Assembly: GCA_965205385.1 (NCBI GenBank)
Contig: CBDBGS010000008.1
Location: 496,001-560,000, forward strand
DNA length: 64,000 bases
Source: CATOSP01 sp965205385
GTDB taxonomy: Bacteria > Chloroflexota > Dehalococcoidia > Lucifugimonadales > UBA3495
Reading direction: 5' to 3'
Part shown: positions 37,361 through 47,837 of the stretch, one piece after another
How the letters are laid out: every line of letters begins with the position of its first letter
Numbering within the stretch: the stretch's first letter is position 1
The notes under the pieces: generated by a model
Database searches by the model: none
Told to the model about the DNA's origin: nothing
The model's input: the letters and a program-made list of their open reading frames with translations, nothing else
Program-made: the position numbers and the translations under genes

Positions 37361-38359
37361 CTATCCAACAACCACCTCGTCGTCCAAGAGGACTCCTCCG
37401 TGGATGAAGGCCGCCGATACGGGGTCGGCGCGCAGGGCGGCTTGGACCAACTCCAAGGGCAGGGAACCGGGGTTGCCGGGCAGGTTTATCTGCCGGGACA
37501 CGCGCCGCTTGCGGACCTCACCCCGGTCTGCGCTGCCCTGCGACTGACCTCGGCTCCCACCGCCCGCCATCTCAAGCAGGACTCTCAGACCTCCGCCGTC
37601 CACCAAGTCAGCCGGCAGCAGCCGGTGCAAAGTGGCGGCGGTGGAAGCGGCCCAACCAGCCTGCACCATCGGGAAGCGTGGTGGAACCAACCCTTGGGAA
37701 CTGTGCCCCGCCAGCAGAGTCCAGGCGCTGGACCGGGTCAGATTGTCGCAAGAAACGTAGACCTTCGCCTCGCCTTCGTGGGCCACCGTTCCGTCTGCGT
37801 CATACTCTTTGGTGTCCAGAAGGTGCTTCCCTCGCACCGTGCCTGGTGGAATGGGAATCCGAGGTCCATCCAAGACCGGCAACTCCTCGGGGACCGGTGA
37901 TGCTGGAGCTACGTCCCCGGAACTCCACCGGACCCGGTCTTCGATCTCCATTGCTCCCTTGGTGAGAGCCTGTCCTACCGGGCAGAAACGGGACGCCCGC
38001 TGCAATCGCGCCCGCTGGGACTCCGAGATGTCCCCCAACAGGGTGACCTTTTCTCGCACTCCGAAACCCAGGCCGTAAGGAAACTCCGCCGGTTCCACAC
38101 GGAAATCAACCTCGATGTCCTCCATGGGGATGCCGCCACGGTAGGCCACGCCTGCCACGGTGACCACCGTTCAAGCGGCCCAGGCTGCCACGGCCAGGTA
38201 CTCCGGCGGCGGTCCTACCAAATCTGTCTCCAAGTTGGGGACGCCGCTGACAAAAGGCCACGGCCCGGGTTGCCCGGGACCGGCCCCAATCAACGTCAGA
38301 ATCCCGTGGTCTCCGATAGGGTGTGCCTCAATGGTGCGTTCCGATTGAGCGGTGGTCAT
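37361..38359 (-). CDS. OsmC-family protein with UGA at the catalytic cysteine: probable selenoprotein
   Basis: ATG 38359 runs MTTAQSERTIEAHPIGDHG to PPPEYLAVAAWAA, reaches TGA at 38171-38173, and continues in the same frame TVVTVAGVAYRGGIPMEDIE. In OsmC/Ohr proteins this spot (PEELLLAALAACTA...) is the peroxidatic Cys, so UGA replaces exactly that residue. The second conserved Cys is kept in RASRFCPVGQAL. OsmC-like selenoproteins are known from selenoproteome surveys. Full length would be 332 residues: an OsmC domain (1-140) plus about 190 residues I do not recognise (GHSSQGLVPPRFPMVQAGWA). Read as a normal stop it would be two ORFs. Sec machinery is not in the window. Confidence 0.72.
38138..38173 (-). 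promoter_or_regulatory. Candidate bacterial SECIS at the OsmC UGA
   Basis: Directly after UGA, ACGGU can pair with ACCGU 33 bases on. Inside, GGC/GCC closes a seven-base loop AGGCGUG that contains the GG usual in bacterial SECIS loops, 18-24 bases after UGA. A large internal loop separates the two stems. Drawn by hand; no folding energy computed. Confidence 0.4.
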
Positions 38360-38478
38360 TGGAAACTCGCTTTTTGTCTGGTTAGAGGTCCCTGTGGACA
38401 GGGCTTCCGGGCTATTACGCGCGCAGAAGCGAACGGTCCGATCATGGGTGGACCTGCGCCCGGCTGGAGCGGAAGTTA

Positions 38479-38697
38479 GTGAACATCATAACAGCATGTC
38501 TGGGGTGCGGGCAGCGGTATCCCGGCGCATGGGAACATGATCCGGAGACCATCGGGCGACAGGGCGTGGTCCTAGATTGCACTGAACCGAGCTGTTTCTC
38601 CCGCAGACTGAAAGTAGTCCTCCCGTATCGGCGAAGGTTAGGGTGTTTTTCGTCCTCGGTATGGATGTCCACGAAAAGCCGTCGATCAATTCCGTAG
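38479..38697 (+). CDS. Possible small Cys-containing protein
   Basis: 72 codons from GTG, with GGAGCGGAAG upstream. CLGCGQRYPG and LDCTEPSCFSRRLKVV could form a zinc ribbon, but the last 20 residues look random. Divergent from the OsmC gene. Weak case. Confidence 0.25.
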   Translation: MNIITACLGCGQRYPGAWEHDPETIGRQGVVLDCTEPSCFSRRLKVVLPYRRRLGCFSSSVWMSTKSRRSIP

Positions 38698-38937
38698 AAG
38701 TAGATTAAGACCTAGTTGGGATTGATTCTCTGATCTAGCCAGCCTAGGTAAGTTGCCCGCGCTATCAGTGCTGCGTCGCTGTATCTCGGCCAGTACGAAA
38801 AGCTCCCGCCGGAAGTATCTCCGCCGCCCTTAGCAACACAAAAACCCGGGGCGATGAATGGCGGGCTCCGCCCCTCCACCTCTCTTGGTGTGACTCCAGA
38901 CCCACATAGACCATCCTGTCAAAATTTCGGGCCGGTA

Positions 38938-40804
38938 CTAGAAACGTGGCCGGAAACTGGCTTCAGCCGGGTGGTCAGCTATACTTGAGCCATCAAGAAA
39001 TAGCGAGGGCTTGAGCATGCTGGGAGAGCGGTCGGACCAGAGGGGCCTCTGGGAAGCAGACCGGTTGTATCTGGACCACGTGGGGCGGGACACCTTCTAC
39101 GGTCTGCTGGCCTCGCTGCGGGGCCGCCTGTTCCGGGACCCCGATTTCGCCGGGTTCTACTGCGCCGACAACGGCCGGGACAGCGTGCCGCCCAGCCTGC
39201 TGGCGACGGCGCTCCTGCTCCAGTCCCACGACAAGGTGAGCGACGCTGAGGCCAAGGCCCGGGCCGACTTCGACATCCGGTGGAAGGTGGCCTTGGGGAT
39301 TGAGGTGGAAGACCGTCCCTTCGCCAAGAGCACGCTGCAGGTGTTCCGCGCCCAGCTGATACTGCACGGCAAGGTGCGGGAGGTGTTCGAGTCCAGCCTG
39401 CGTTTGGCCCGGGAGTCGGGGTATCTGAAAGGGCGCGGGATGCGGGTGGCGTTGGACACGACCAACATCCTGGGCCGTGGCGCGGTGAAGGACACCTACA
39501 ATCTGTTGGCGGACGGGATCGTCAAGCTGTTGCGGGCGCTGGCGGCAGTGGAGAAGTCCAGCGTCAAAGAATGGGCCAAGGCCCGGGGATATGAGCGGTA
39601 CCTGGGTTCCAGCGTGAAGGGTGAGTCGGCCATCGACTGGAGCGACAAACGGGCGCGGCAGGCCCTGCTGGCCGAGATTGTGAGAGACGCCGACCGGTTG
39701 TTGGAGTTGTCGCGGCAGGCGCAGAGGGAATTGGGGGAGGATAGCGCTGAGCGGCAGCAGATAGTGGCGGCGGCGGAACTGCTGGGGCAGTTGCTGCTCC
39801 AGGACGTGGAGCGGACCGATGACGGAGTGAATCTCAAGGACGGGGTGAGCCGGGACCGGATGATGTCGGTGCATGACCCGGAGATGCGCCACGGCCACAA
39901 GAGCAGCAGTAGACGGTTCGACGGACACAAGGCGGCCATCGTGGTGGACACCGACTCCCAGCTGATCACCGCGGTGGAGGTATTGCCCGGCAACGCTCCG
40001 GACAACCTGGGATCGCTGGAATTGGTGGAGCAGAGCGAGGCCAACACCGGTGTGCCGGTGGAGGAAGCCATGGGCGACGCCGCCTATGGGGATGGCGATA
40101 CCAGGCAGGCATTCGCCGATGCGGGACGCCGGTTGGTGGCCAGAGTGCCGGGACGGCCCGACCGGAAGCACTTTCCGAAAGAGGACTTCCATATTGACCT
40201 GGCCGCGGGCAGTTGCACCTGTCCCGCCGGACAGGTTACCCACACCATCGTGCCGGCGGGAAAGCGGACGGGTCGCACAGGGCGGGTCCACCGCTTGCAG
40301 GCCTTCCAGTTCGACGGGGCCGAATGTCGGACATGTCCACTGCGGTCCCAGTGCATCGCAGCCAAGGGGAGTAGGGGGCGGCGGGTGCTGATCCATCCCC
40401 AGGAAGCCCTGCTGCAGCAGGCCCGAGCGTTGCAGCAAAGCACTCATTATGACGAATATCGAGTGCGCCGAGTGGTGGTGGAACACCGGTTGGCCCGGCT
40501 GGTCCAGTTGGGCATTCGCCAGTCCCGCTATTTCGGCAGGGTCAAGACCAGGTTCCAGCTGTATCTGGCTGCCACGGTAGCCAACCTGACCCTGGTGGCC
40601 GGGAAACTCGGGCGGTCGGGCCGTACCGGTGGCGGCGCAACAGGCCGCAGCGTCGTCCTCAATATTGTCCCCTTTGTTGTCGCCCATGCTGCGGCCAATT
40701 TCTGCGCGGTCCGGCTCGGACAACTGTGGTCCGTGATCCTGCTCACGTCGGCTTTATTGCCCAAATCCCCCTACCCAACCAGGACTTTTCGGCCCGGTTT
40801 CTAG
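38938..40804 (+). mobile_element. IS1182-family insertion sequence, copy 2
   Basis: 1867 bp, same termini and CTAG flanks as copy 1 at 6695-8561. Same orientation. An IS630-like element begins 29 bases after its right end. Confidence 0.9.
39017..40804 (+). CDS. IS1182-family DDE transposase (copy 2)
   Basis: Same protein as copy 1, as far as can be read. The only nucleotide difference I found is ACCAGG here against ACGCGA in copy 1, within the codons for KTRFQL, and it is synonymous. Intact. Confidence 0.92.
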   Translation: MLGERSDQRGLWEADRLYLDHVGRDTFYGLLASLRGRLFRDPDFAGFYCADNGRDSVPPSLLATALLLQSHDKVSDAEAKARADFDIRWKVALGIEVEDRPFAKSTLQVFRAQLILHGKVREVFESSLRLARESGYLKGRGMRVALDTTNILGRGAVKDTYNLLADGIVKLLRALAAVEKSSVKEWAKARGYERYLGSSVKGESAIDWSDKRARQALLAEIVRDADRLLELSRQAQRELGEDSAERQQIVAAAELLGQLLLQDVERTDDGVNLKDGVSRDRMMSVHDPEMRHGHKSSSRRFDGHKAAIVVDTDSQLITAVEVLPGNAPDNLGSLELVEQSEANTGVPVEEAMGDAAYGDGDTRQAFADAGRRLVARVPGRPDRKHFPKEDFHIDLAAGSCTCPAGQVTHTIVPAGKRTGRTGRVHRLQAFQFDGAECRTCPLRSQCIAAKGSRGRRVLIHPQEALLQQARALQQSTHYDEYRVRRVVVEHRLARLVQLGIRQSRYFGRVKTRFQLYLAATVANLTLVAGKLGRSGRTGGGATGRSVVLNIVPFVVAHAAANFCAVRLGQLWSVILLTSALLPKSPYPTRTFRPGF

Positions 40805-40833
40805 GGCGTGTTTGCAAAGGGGGAAGGAGGTTA

Positions 40834-42076
40834 AACTAAACCAAAGCCAAGGTGGGATGTGCATTTGCCGGGAGTTGTGAATCAGGCCGGAAGTCTGACA
40901 GGATTGCCTCGGCCCTTGACTGGAGGATCGTCCGGCAGCGCCGTCTCACCTCTTCTTTCCGGTGGGTCAATCCTGCCAGGAACCGGCCGACCCTCTCCTG
41001 CGCCTCTTCCCTGCTCCCGAGGCACAGATTGCCTGTAGCCTCTTCCCTGGCCCACCCCCAGATGGCTTCATCAGCGTTGAAGTCCGGGCTGTACCCCGGC
41101 AGATTCACCAGTTGCAGTTTCAGATTCGGTGTCCGCAGGTATTCCCGCATCGCCTCCCCACGATGGGCTGGCGCATTGTCCCAAATCACCTTCAAGGGCC
41201 CAGGATGCTTTTCTTTCAGTTGCTTCAGGAAGGCAACCGAGGTGCCCGAGTTGCTGTTGCCACCCAGTTCCATCCATTCCACCTCCCCCGTCTCCAAGCA
41301 TACCGCTGAGTAGTAGCTGGCCTTCTCCCCGTAGCTGGGACTGGTGGACTCCACCAGGGCAGGTTCTCCCTGCTGCACCCACTTCCCCCGCAACTCCGCG
41401 TCCGCCCGGAAGTGGGCCTCGTCAGCGAAGAATATCCGGGCCCCTGCCCCCTGGGACTCCTCCCACATAGCGGCATACTCAGCCACGAAGGCTGCCCGCT
41501 TCTCCTCATCAGCCTTCAGCAACCGTTTCTTGGGCCGCTTGAAAGCAAATCCCAACCGGTGCAGCCAGTTCAGGCAACTGCTGCGGCTCAGGCTGGCGCC
41601 AAAGCTTTCCAGGACAAACTGCCTTACCGCCTTCCAATACCAGTTGGCCAATTCCAAGCCCGACGCCGCTGGCGATTGTTGCACCGCCGCCTTCAACTCC
41701 TCCTGTTTCGCCTGGTCAAGGGTGGGGGGGAACCACCGGTCTGCTCGAAAATCAATGCCCTGGAACCTCCCTCACCGAAGGCCGATGCCCACCGCCCTAT
41801 GGTGTGAGGGTCCCGGTCCAGCGCCTCTGCCGTGGCCGCCGCCGTCCACCCCTGGGCCAGCAGCAGCATGGCGTACCAGCGCTCCCGCTCCCGGGGCGTG
41901 GGCGCCAGAATCATCCGGCGCTGCAAGTCCTTCACTCCCAACTCCCACCGCTCCAGCGACCGCTCTATCTCCCTGACTCCCATCATCCCCCCATCACAAC
42001 ACGATTATCTGTCCCGTCTCTTACTCTCCACTTTACCCTGACTATCTGCGCTTTTCACCTTGGCTTTGGTTTAGTT
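40834..42076 (-). mobile_element. IS630-family element (type B)
   Basis: About 1.24 kb with 21-bp terminal inverted repeats: AACTAAACCAAAGCCAAGGTG on the left and its exact complement at 42056-42076. An inner TA follows AAC at both ends, consistent with TA target duplication. Distinct from the IS630 at 56260. Confidence 0.85.
40836..41986 (-). CDS. IS630-family transposase in two frames joined at a C7 run
   Basis: OrfA (41986-41693): helix-turn-helix, AQGWTAAATAEALDRDPHTI then GRWASAFGEGGSRAL. OrfB (41696-40836): DDE domain with ARIFFADEAHFRADAELR (Asp), LKVIWDNAPAHRGEAM (Asp) and YSPDFNADEAIWGWAREE (Glu). A -1 slip on the run CCCCCCC near 41728-41734 reads through as GGSPPTLDQAKQEELKAAVQ, joining the two parts. 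Programmed frameshifting is plausible in this family; a base-count error is the alternative. Confidence 0.85.
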
Positions 42077-42129
42077 AGGAAGAGTTAGGGGAGAGGTCCG
42101 GAGAGTGGGACCAGGGCCTTTTGATAGTC

Positions 42130-42300
42130 AGGGAGATTGCAGACCGAGGAGGGGCAGAGCTTCAGATGGCTTCCAGCATTGATAGCGTAGGGCGGCGGCC
42201 ACGTTGGTAGCTCGGGTGCGGCGGACCAGTCCGATCACCAGGTTTCACAAGGCGCCCATGACCTGGAGTGCGGCGCCTGTCCCCCCTCGAATCGGCCCCC
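42130..42300 (-). pseudogene. ISAs1-family transposase, C-terminal scrap
   Basis: Minus strand: TGAALQVMGAL, stop, NLVIGLVRRTRATNVAAALR and ALPLLGLQ, matching the C-terminus of the ISAs1 transposase at 44881-46067 (APQVMAALRNAVIGLLRRTG). The following 290 bases to 42592 hold no gene. Confidence 0.7.
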
Positions 42301-42592
42301 AGTCTGAACAGTTAAGGCCGCGCCTCCTTCTTGACCTCTGGGGCAAAATCTAATAGGTTCCTTCCACAACTTGGGCTTCATACCTAGCGTTCTCCAGGGC
42401 CCTGCACCTGTCAACCGTTAACGTAGAATATCGGGTTCTACTACTCATCGGTCGTAGCCGAGTTGTAGCCGCGTCAATCAAGAGCAAATCAGGCGGGACC
42501 CGGCGTTCCCGGGCTGCCACCTACCCCTTTAACCGGTGGTTTTTTAGCATTAAACCGGATGCCCGACACGATCTGCGCCAAAGGGCCCGGCC

Positions 42593-43891
42593 ATGATTGC
42601 CCGGATCAATACGTCGCTGTCTTGGATAAACCGCGATGCCTGGCTGATAACCGCGGCCCGCGGGACCCGTACTTTCTCCCAGAGCTTCATTTCCGTCATC
42701 ATAGCCCTCTATCTGGCCGAATTGGGCTTCAATCTGGTGCAGATTGGGGCGATCCTTACCGCGGGGATTGCCGGGGTTTCATTCTTCGCATTTGTGGTGG
42801 GACTAATCAGTGGAAAGGTGGGGCGAAGGCGTCTTCTGGTCATTTTTTCTCTTTTGGCGGCTGCTTCCGGGCTTGCAATGTACTTCGCCGAAACCTTCAT
42901 TCCGCTGATGGTCATCGCCTTCCCGGGAAGCCTGTCCACCGGCGGCGGCGGTGGCGGAGAGAGCCCGGCACAACCTCTGGAAGTTGCCATTCTACCGGAT
43001 ACCGCGCCCCCTGAAAGGCGCACCGATATTTTCGCCATTTATGGGATCGTCGCCCGCACCGGCACCTTTCTGGGGGCGCTGGCCGCCGGTCTCCCGGTCC
43101 TGTTCCAGGGTCCCCTTGGTCTACCCGTCCTGTTGTCCTTCAAGGCGATGTTCTTGGGCTTTGCGATATGTCAACTCGCCGGGGCCGCGCTGTACGCCTA
43201 CATCTCGCCGGTGGTTGAAGCGTCCACCACTCACCAGCAGTGGCAGAACCCCTTGAAACTGCCGTCGCGGCGCCGAATATTTACGCTGACCGGGTTGTTC
43301 AGCGTGGACACATTCACGACCTCCATGGTGATGCAGAGCCTGATGGCCTATTGGTTTTTCACAAAATTTGGGTTGACACTCGAATCTCTGGCATTTGTGT
43401 TCTCATTGTCGCACCTCCTAACCGCGTCCTCCTTGTGGATAGCAGCCAAGATAGCAAACAGAATCGGGCTGCTGAATACAATGGTTTTCACCCATATCCC
43501 GTCCAGCTTCTTCCTGCTGGCCGCAGCCTTCGTACCCTCGGCCACGCTGGCAATAGTGTTCTGGCAATGCCGAGCCTTTCTCAGCCAAATGGACGTTCCA
43601 ACCAAGGAGTCTTACACCATGGCGGTGATCAATCCTGAAGAACGGGTGGCCATGGCCAGCATTCACATGGTGAGCCGAAGCGCGGCGGGAGCCATTGGCC
43701 CCACGGCGACCACGGCTATTTGGAACATCACCGCTGCGTGGACTCCCCTGGTAGGCTCGGCCCTCTTGAAGATTGGGTACGATCTTTCTCTCTATTTCAT
43801 GTTCCGGAACGTCCGGCCGCCTGAGGAAGAGGAGCGTCTCCGGAACCGCCGCCAGGCTCCCAAGTCCCCGGTCCCCGAGCAAAGGCGCTAG
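42593..43891 (+). CDS. Major facilitator superfamily transporter
   Basis: 432 residues with about 12 hydrophobic segments. The loop after TM2 has GLISGKVGRRRLL, the usual G-x-x-x-D/G-R-x-G-R-R position. A glycine run (SLSTGGGGGGESP) and a central loop of charged residues (THQQWQNPLKLPSRRR) are unusual but in place. Substrate unknown. The second, broken MFS gene at 53862 is of a different subgroup. Confidence 0.88.
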   Translation: MIARINTSLSWINRDAWLITAARGTRTFSQSFISVIIALYLAELGFNLVQIGAILTAGIAGVSFFAFVVGLISGKVGRRRLLVIFSLLAAASGLAMYFAETFIPLMVIAFPGSLSTGGGGGGESPAQPLEVAILPDTAPPERRTDIFAIYGIVARTGTFLGALAAGLPVLFQGPLGLPVLLSFKAMFLGFAICQLAGAALYAYISPVVEASTTHQQWQNPLKLPSRRRIFTLTGLFSVDTFTTSMVMQSLMAYWFFTKFGLTLESLAFVFSLSHLLTASSLWIAAKIANRIGLLNTMVFTHIPSSFFLLAAAFVPSATLAIVFWQCRAFLSQMDVPTKESYTMAVINPEERVAMASIHMVSRSAAGAIGPTATTAIWNITAAWTPLVGSALLKIGYDLSLYFMFRNVRPPEEEERLRNRRQAPKSPVPEQRR

Positions 43892-44780
43892 AAACCTGTA
43901 CTGTTGAGACTGGGGCAGGTAGGGGTTTAGAGAGGAGGGAGTTCATGGCGAGGTAAAGGTTGTGTCCTTGCAAGCGGAAGGCGCCGAACAGGGAACCCAC
44001 GATGCTCTTGGTCTCGCTCCCCTGCCCCGGACGGGGACCGCCGCTGATTTTCCGGCTCACCGCCGTTGGACGAAGGCTGCGTTCGGCAGCGTTGTCGTCG
44101 GCGTTCATCCGGGGGTCAGCTACGAAGGTGAACAACTGCGGTGAGAAGCGTCCACCCGCCGGCACAGCATCCGCATGAGCGCCTCGCTGCCCAAGTAAGG
44201 CTGGCAGATGGAGGATAGCTGCTGGTGTGTTTGCTGCTTTACTCGCTGGGTCCGGTGCACCGTTGCCGGCAGTCCCGGGTCAGGGCTGGGGTAGGACCGA
44301 GCCTGGTCATATACTTCCCGCACCCTTTGAGACCGCGGGGCCAACTCTCGGTGTTGGGGGGGTTGCTCCTTCAAATGGTGGATGTCCCCCGACAGATGAG
44401 TCAAACATATCGGATGCAGCCCTTGATGCACGTTGTAGGCGCCGTAGAAGTCACTGACCACCACGCCGTCGAACGCTTCCCTTAGCACGCTTACTTCGCT
44501 CTGCATCGAGATGCCTATCCGTCACCACCCCACGCTGAGAGTGCCCCAATCCGGTTGGGTGGTCCACGGCCTGCGGCACTTGTGGCAGGTGCGTTCCAGC
44601 ACCACGTGTTCGGTCATCCGCGCTCGCAGCCGGGGTATGGAAATCACTTGTCGCCGCCGGCGCACTCTCCCGGGTTGCGTGGGGAGTTGGCAATCGGGAC
44701 AACTGGCCGACGCGTGTTCTACCCTGTGGGTGGGCTCCTCCCGCCGTCGGGCAAAGCCGTGGCCACGCACAATTAACGTT
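43892..44780 (-). pseudogene. IS66-family TnpC transposase, decayed
   Basis: From the 5' side: CPDCQLPTQPGRVRRRRQVI and VLERTCHKCRRPW (zinc-finger part, 44522-44770), VLREAFDGVVVSDFYGAYNV (about 44470, a catalytic Asp) and PRMNADDNAAERSLRPTAVS with RKISGGPRPGQGSETKSIVG (43.9-44.1 kb). Two or more frame changes. Inactive. Confidence 0.85.
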
Positions 44781-44880
44781 TAACGTTGTCACCCCGCGAA
44801 CTAGTTGAAGGATCGCGCAGCCTCTATAGCCTCGTCCTCGGACAAGTAAACCCACCATGGGAAAAATAACCCCATTACAT

Positions 44881-46067
44881 TCATCTCTCTTGTAGAGAGA
44901 GACCTGATCCCAGGAACTTTGAATAGTTGGGCATAGGTAAGCCTAGGAGGGATAAGGAGGCGGTAAGGTTCCAAGAGAAACAGCGCAGGGCGGCGGCGAT
45001 GTTTTGGGAGCCGGTTCGCCGGAGGAGGCCGATGACTGCGTTTCTGAGGGCAGCCATCACCTGGGGAGCCGCCCCGGTGCGCACTTGGCTGCGGTCCTCG
45101 TCAAAGGTCACGTCCAGCAGCCAATGGACCTGATCCTCGATGCGCCAGTGACCCCGCCACAACTTGAGCAGGCGCGCCGGACCTGCGTGTACCGGGGTCA
45201 GACTAGTGATGGCGTAGGCCCTCTCTCGTGAGCTTACCCCCTTATGGGTACGGGTGCGTTCCATGCAACAGACCTGTCCTACATAAGGCCACTCCAGCAT
45301 AAGGCCACTCCAGGTAGTGATTTAGCGCAGACGACGCCCTCAACCGCCGCCGCTCCCGCCGTCCTCGGTGACTGGCCTCCTGCATCGCCTCCGGAATCAC
45401 TTCTCCCCAAGGCGGCCGGGCAAATAGAAGGGAGAGGGCCTCTTTCACCGTGGGCTGGTTCTCCTTGATCACCCACAGAGAGTCCCCACCTTGCTCCACT
45501 ACGTAGCGGCTCAATTTCCTTTGGGCATACAAGGCGTCTGCGGTGACCACTTTCCCAGCAAGCTCGACTTGGGCCAGCAGGGCCGGGGCTACCCCTTGTT
45601 CGCTCTCCTTACGCTGGTTCTTTACCCCCCTTTTGCGCCAGCGCCAAGCCACTCTCATGGGCGTATGCTGCCACCAGCCGGACTCCGGGTATCTCTTCCC
45701 CATGAATCCCACGCAGGACCCTACCGTCCAGGGCAATGGCTTGGTCTCCCTCTCTCATGGCCTTTTTGACCCCCTGGCTCAAAGCGACTTCGAAGGCGTC
45801 CACGTCCAGCCTGCGAAACAGGTAGTGCGGGGTGGCGACACAAGGGGTCTTCTCCCGGTCGAATCCCAGGGTTTGCGTCAACTCCGGATGCTCCCTCCCC
45901 CATTGGGCCATCGCGTACAGGCTGCGTGCCCCTCCAAGCATGGCGCAAACCGCCAGGGTTAAGATGGCTGGCAGCGGAAGCCGAACTCCCCGCCGCCTTG
46001 GATCGGGCACCTCTGCCAGGACGTCCAGCAGCCATGGTCCCAATTCATTGGTCCCTTCTTCCTCCAC
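44881..46067 (-). pseudogene. ISAs1-family transposase with two frame breaks
   Basis: Three frames cover the protein: GPWLLDVLAEVPDPRRRGVR to IALDGRVLRGIHGEEIPGVR (46067-45609), VELAGKVVTADALYAQRKLS to HYLEWPYAG (45.6-45.3 kb), and ERAYAITSLTPVHAGPARLL to AAPQVMAALRNAVIGLLRRT (45300-44881). The second break coincides with a 16-bp tandem duplication (ATAAGGCCACTCCAGC, about 45285-45316). Otherwise nearly full length. Confidence 0.88.
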
Positions 46068-46276
46068 TACACTCCCCTTTCCACTCCTCCATCCTTAACT
46101 ATGGTCATTTCCTTTGATTCTTACACCTTTGAAAGGCCCCGATATTGAAGGGTGCCGGCTGGAACCTGTCTAAACGGTCTGCTACAATAACGTCGTGTGA
46201 CGCACATAGTTTGAACTTAATCGTAGTCACTCCCGCGAAGGTCTCCGCAAAAATTAAATGTCCAGCAGGAGGATTC

Positions 46277-47497
46277 ATGGTTACTGCCATCGACGACAAT
46301 CTCTTCGCTCCAGAGGTTATGGCGGACCCTTACACCTATTTCGGAAGGCTCAGGGAGGAGGACCCAATACACTGGAACGAAAAGCTTCGCCAGTGGATAA
46401 TCACCCGCTATGACGACTTGGTCTGGACCGCCCGCCACCACGAACTATTCTCCTCGGAGAATTTTAAGAGAGACACCAGGCCACCCCTGCCGCCGATAGA
46501 TGAGGCCGACATAGAGCTGAATGACCTCATACGGGCCTTGGGAGCCAATAGCTTCATCCAGCATGACCGGCCGGAGCACACCGATATGCGGATGGTGCTC
46601 CACGGGTACTTCAATCCTAAGAAAATCGACGCCTGGCGCTTCATGGTCCAGTCTGCGATCAAATTCCTCCTTGACCAGGTGGAGGAGAAGGGTGAGATGG
46701 ACGTCATGAGAGACTTTGCCGCCCCTCTTCCTCTTCTGGTCATCGCCCAGATGATGGGCGTTCCCCCTGAGGATCGGCTTTACATCAAGGAGCTCGCGAC
46801 CAAGCTGCTTGCCAATGGAGGAGAGGGATCCGACCGTACCAAGGCGGCTGCCGAAGGCCAAATCAAGATGAGGGAGTATTTGGTTCCATTGGTGGAAGAG
46901 AGGCTGATCAATCCCACGGACGATCTCCTCTCTTTGGTGGTCAGTGGTGAACAGAGCGGAGCCTACAATCGGGAGGAGACGCTAGCCGCCGCGGTGCTGC
47001 TGCTGATAGCCGGACATGTCACTACACTGAACCTGATCTGCAACGGTACCCTTGCCTTCATCCGCAATCCTGAGCAGTGGGAGATATTACGGCAGGACCC
47101 CGAGGGTACGATGCTGCGGGCCACGGAAGAGTGTCTGCGCTACGATCCACCAGTCAAGGGCATCCAGCGGATAGCTACGGAGGACGTGGAAGTTGGAGGG
47201 ACTCTTATTCGCGAAGGGGAATCTGTCAGGTGGATGATCTCCTCCGCCAACCGTGATCCCAGGACGTTCGATGAGCCCGACACGTTTGACATCACCCGCT
47301 GGCCCAACCGCCATGTGGGCTTTGGCTCCGGTGTCCATCACTGCCTGGGCGTGAATCTGGCGCGAATGGAGGGACAGGAGGCTTTCAAGGCACTAGCCAA
47401 ACGGTTCGATTCCCTCTATCTGAAAACCGAGGAGCTGGAATACGCGCCCACCATCGGTTTCCGTTCCCTCGTCTCCCTTCCGGTTTCATGGAGGTAG
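46277..47497 (+). CDS. Cytochrome P450
   Basis: 406 residues from ATG with AGGAGG six bases upstream. I-helix LLIAGHVTTLNLI (AGxxTT), K-helix ATEECLRYDPP (ExxR), and haem loop GFGSGVHHCLGVNLARME with the Cys ligand. Soluble bacterial type. A ferredoxin follows after 91 bases and probably supplies electrons; the reductase is not nearby. Substrate unknown. Confidence 0.95.
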   Translation: MVTAIDDNLFAPEVMADPYTYFGRLREEDPIHWNEKLRQWIITRYDDLVWTARHHELFSSENFKRDTRPPLPPIDEADIELNDLIRALGANSFIQHDRPEHTDMRMVLHGYFNPKKIDAWRFMVQSAIKFLLDQVEEKGEMDVMRDFAAPLPLLVIAQMMGVPPEDRLYIKELATKLLANGGEGSDRTKAAAEGQIKMREYLVPLVEERLINPTDDLLSLVVSGEQSGAYNREETLAAAVLLLIAGHVTTLNLICNGTLAFIRNPEQWEILRQDPEGTMLRATEECLRYDPPVKGIQRIATEDVEVGGTLIREGESVRWMISSANRDPRTFDEPDTFDITRWPNRHVGFGSGVHHCLGVNLARMEGQEAFKALAKRFDSLYLKTEELEYAPTIGFRSLVSLPVSWR

Positions 47498-47588
47498 GCG
47501 CAATGGCGGCGACGGGCAGGAATTGGGGTGTAGGATATTCGGGTAGCGGTCCTCAAGCCCTCCGATCGTTGCGTTTAAGATTCTGCGT

Positions 47589-47837
47589 TTGTCGCTGATC
47601 ACGGAGGTGGACATCGCGCCCAAGCTTCCCATATCTGTGGACTACGATGTGTGCGTTGGGAACGCAATGTGTCAAACCTTCGCCCCTAAGGTGTTCGTTC
47701 TTAACGAAAACCGGCAGTCGGAAGTGGCTGACCCAGAGGCGGATACCGCGGCAAACATCCTGGAGGCAGAGAAGCACTGCACGGTAAGTGCCATTACGGT
47801 GGTGGAAGAGGAAGCGGGGGAGACCCTGTTTCCATAG
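47589..47837 (+). CDS. Ferredoxin of the P450-partner type
   Basis: 82 residues (TTG start; GTG 47607 is possible). DYDVCVGNAMCQTFAPKVFV has Cys22 and Cys28; Cys64 is in EKHCTVSAI. Three Cys fit a 3Fe-4S or P450-type ferredoxin (CxxxxxC...CP). The usual Pro after the last Cys is Thr here. Next to the P450 on the same strand. Confidence 0.85.
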   Translation: MSLITEVDIAPKLPISVDYDVCVGNAMCQTFAPKVFVLNENRQSEVADPEADTAANILEAEKHCTVSAITVVEEEAGETLFP

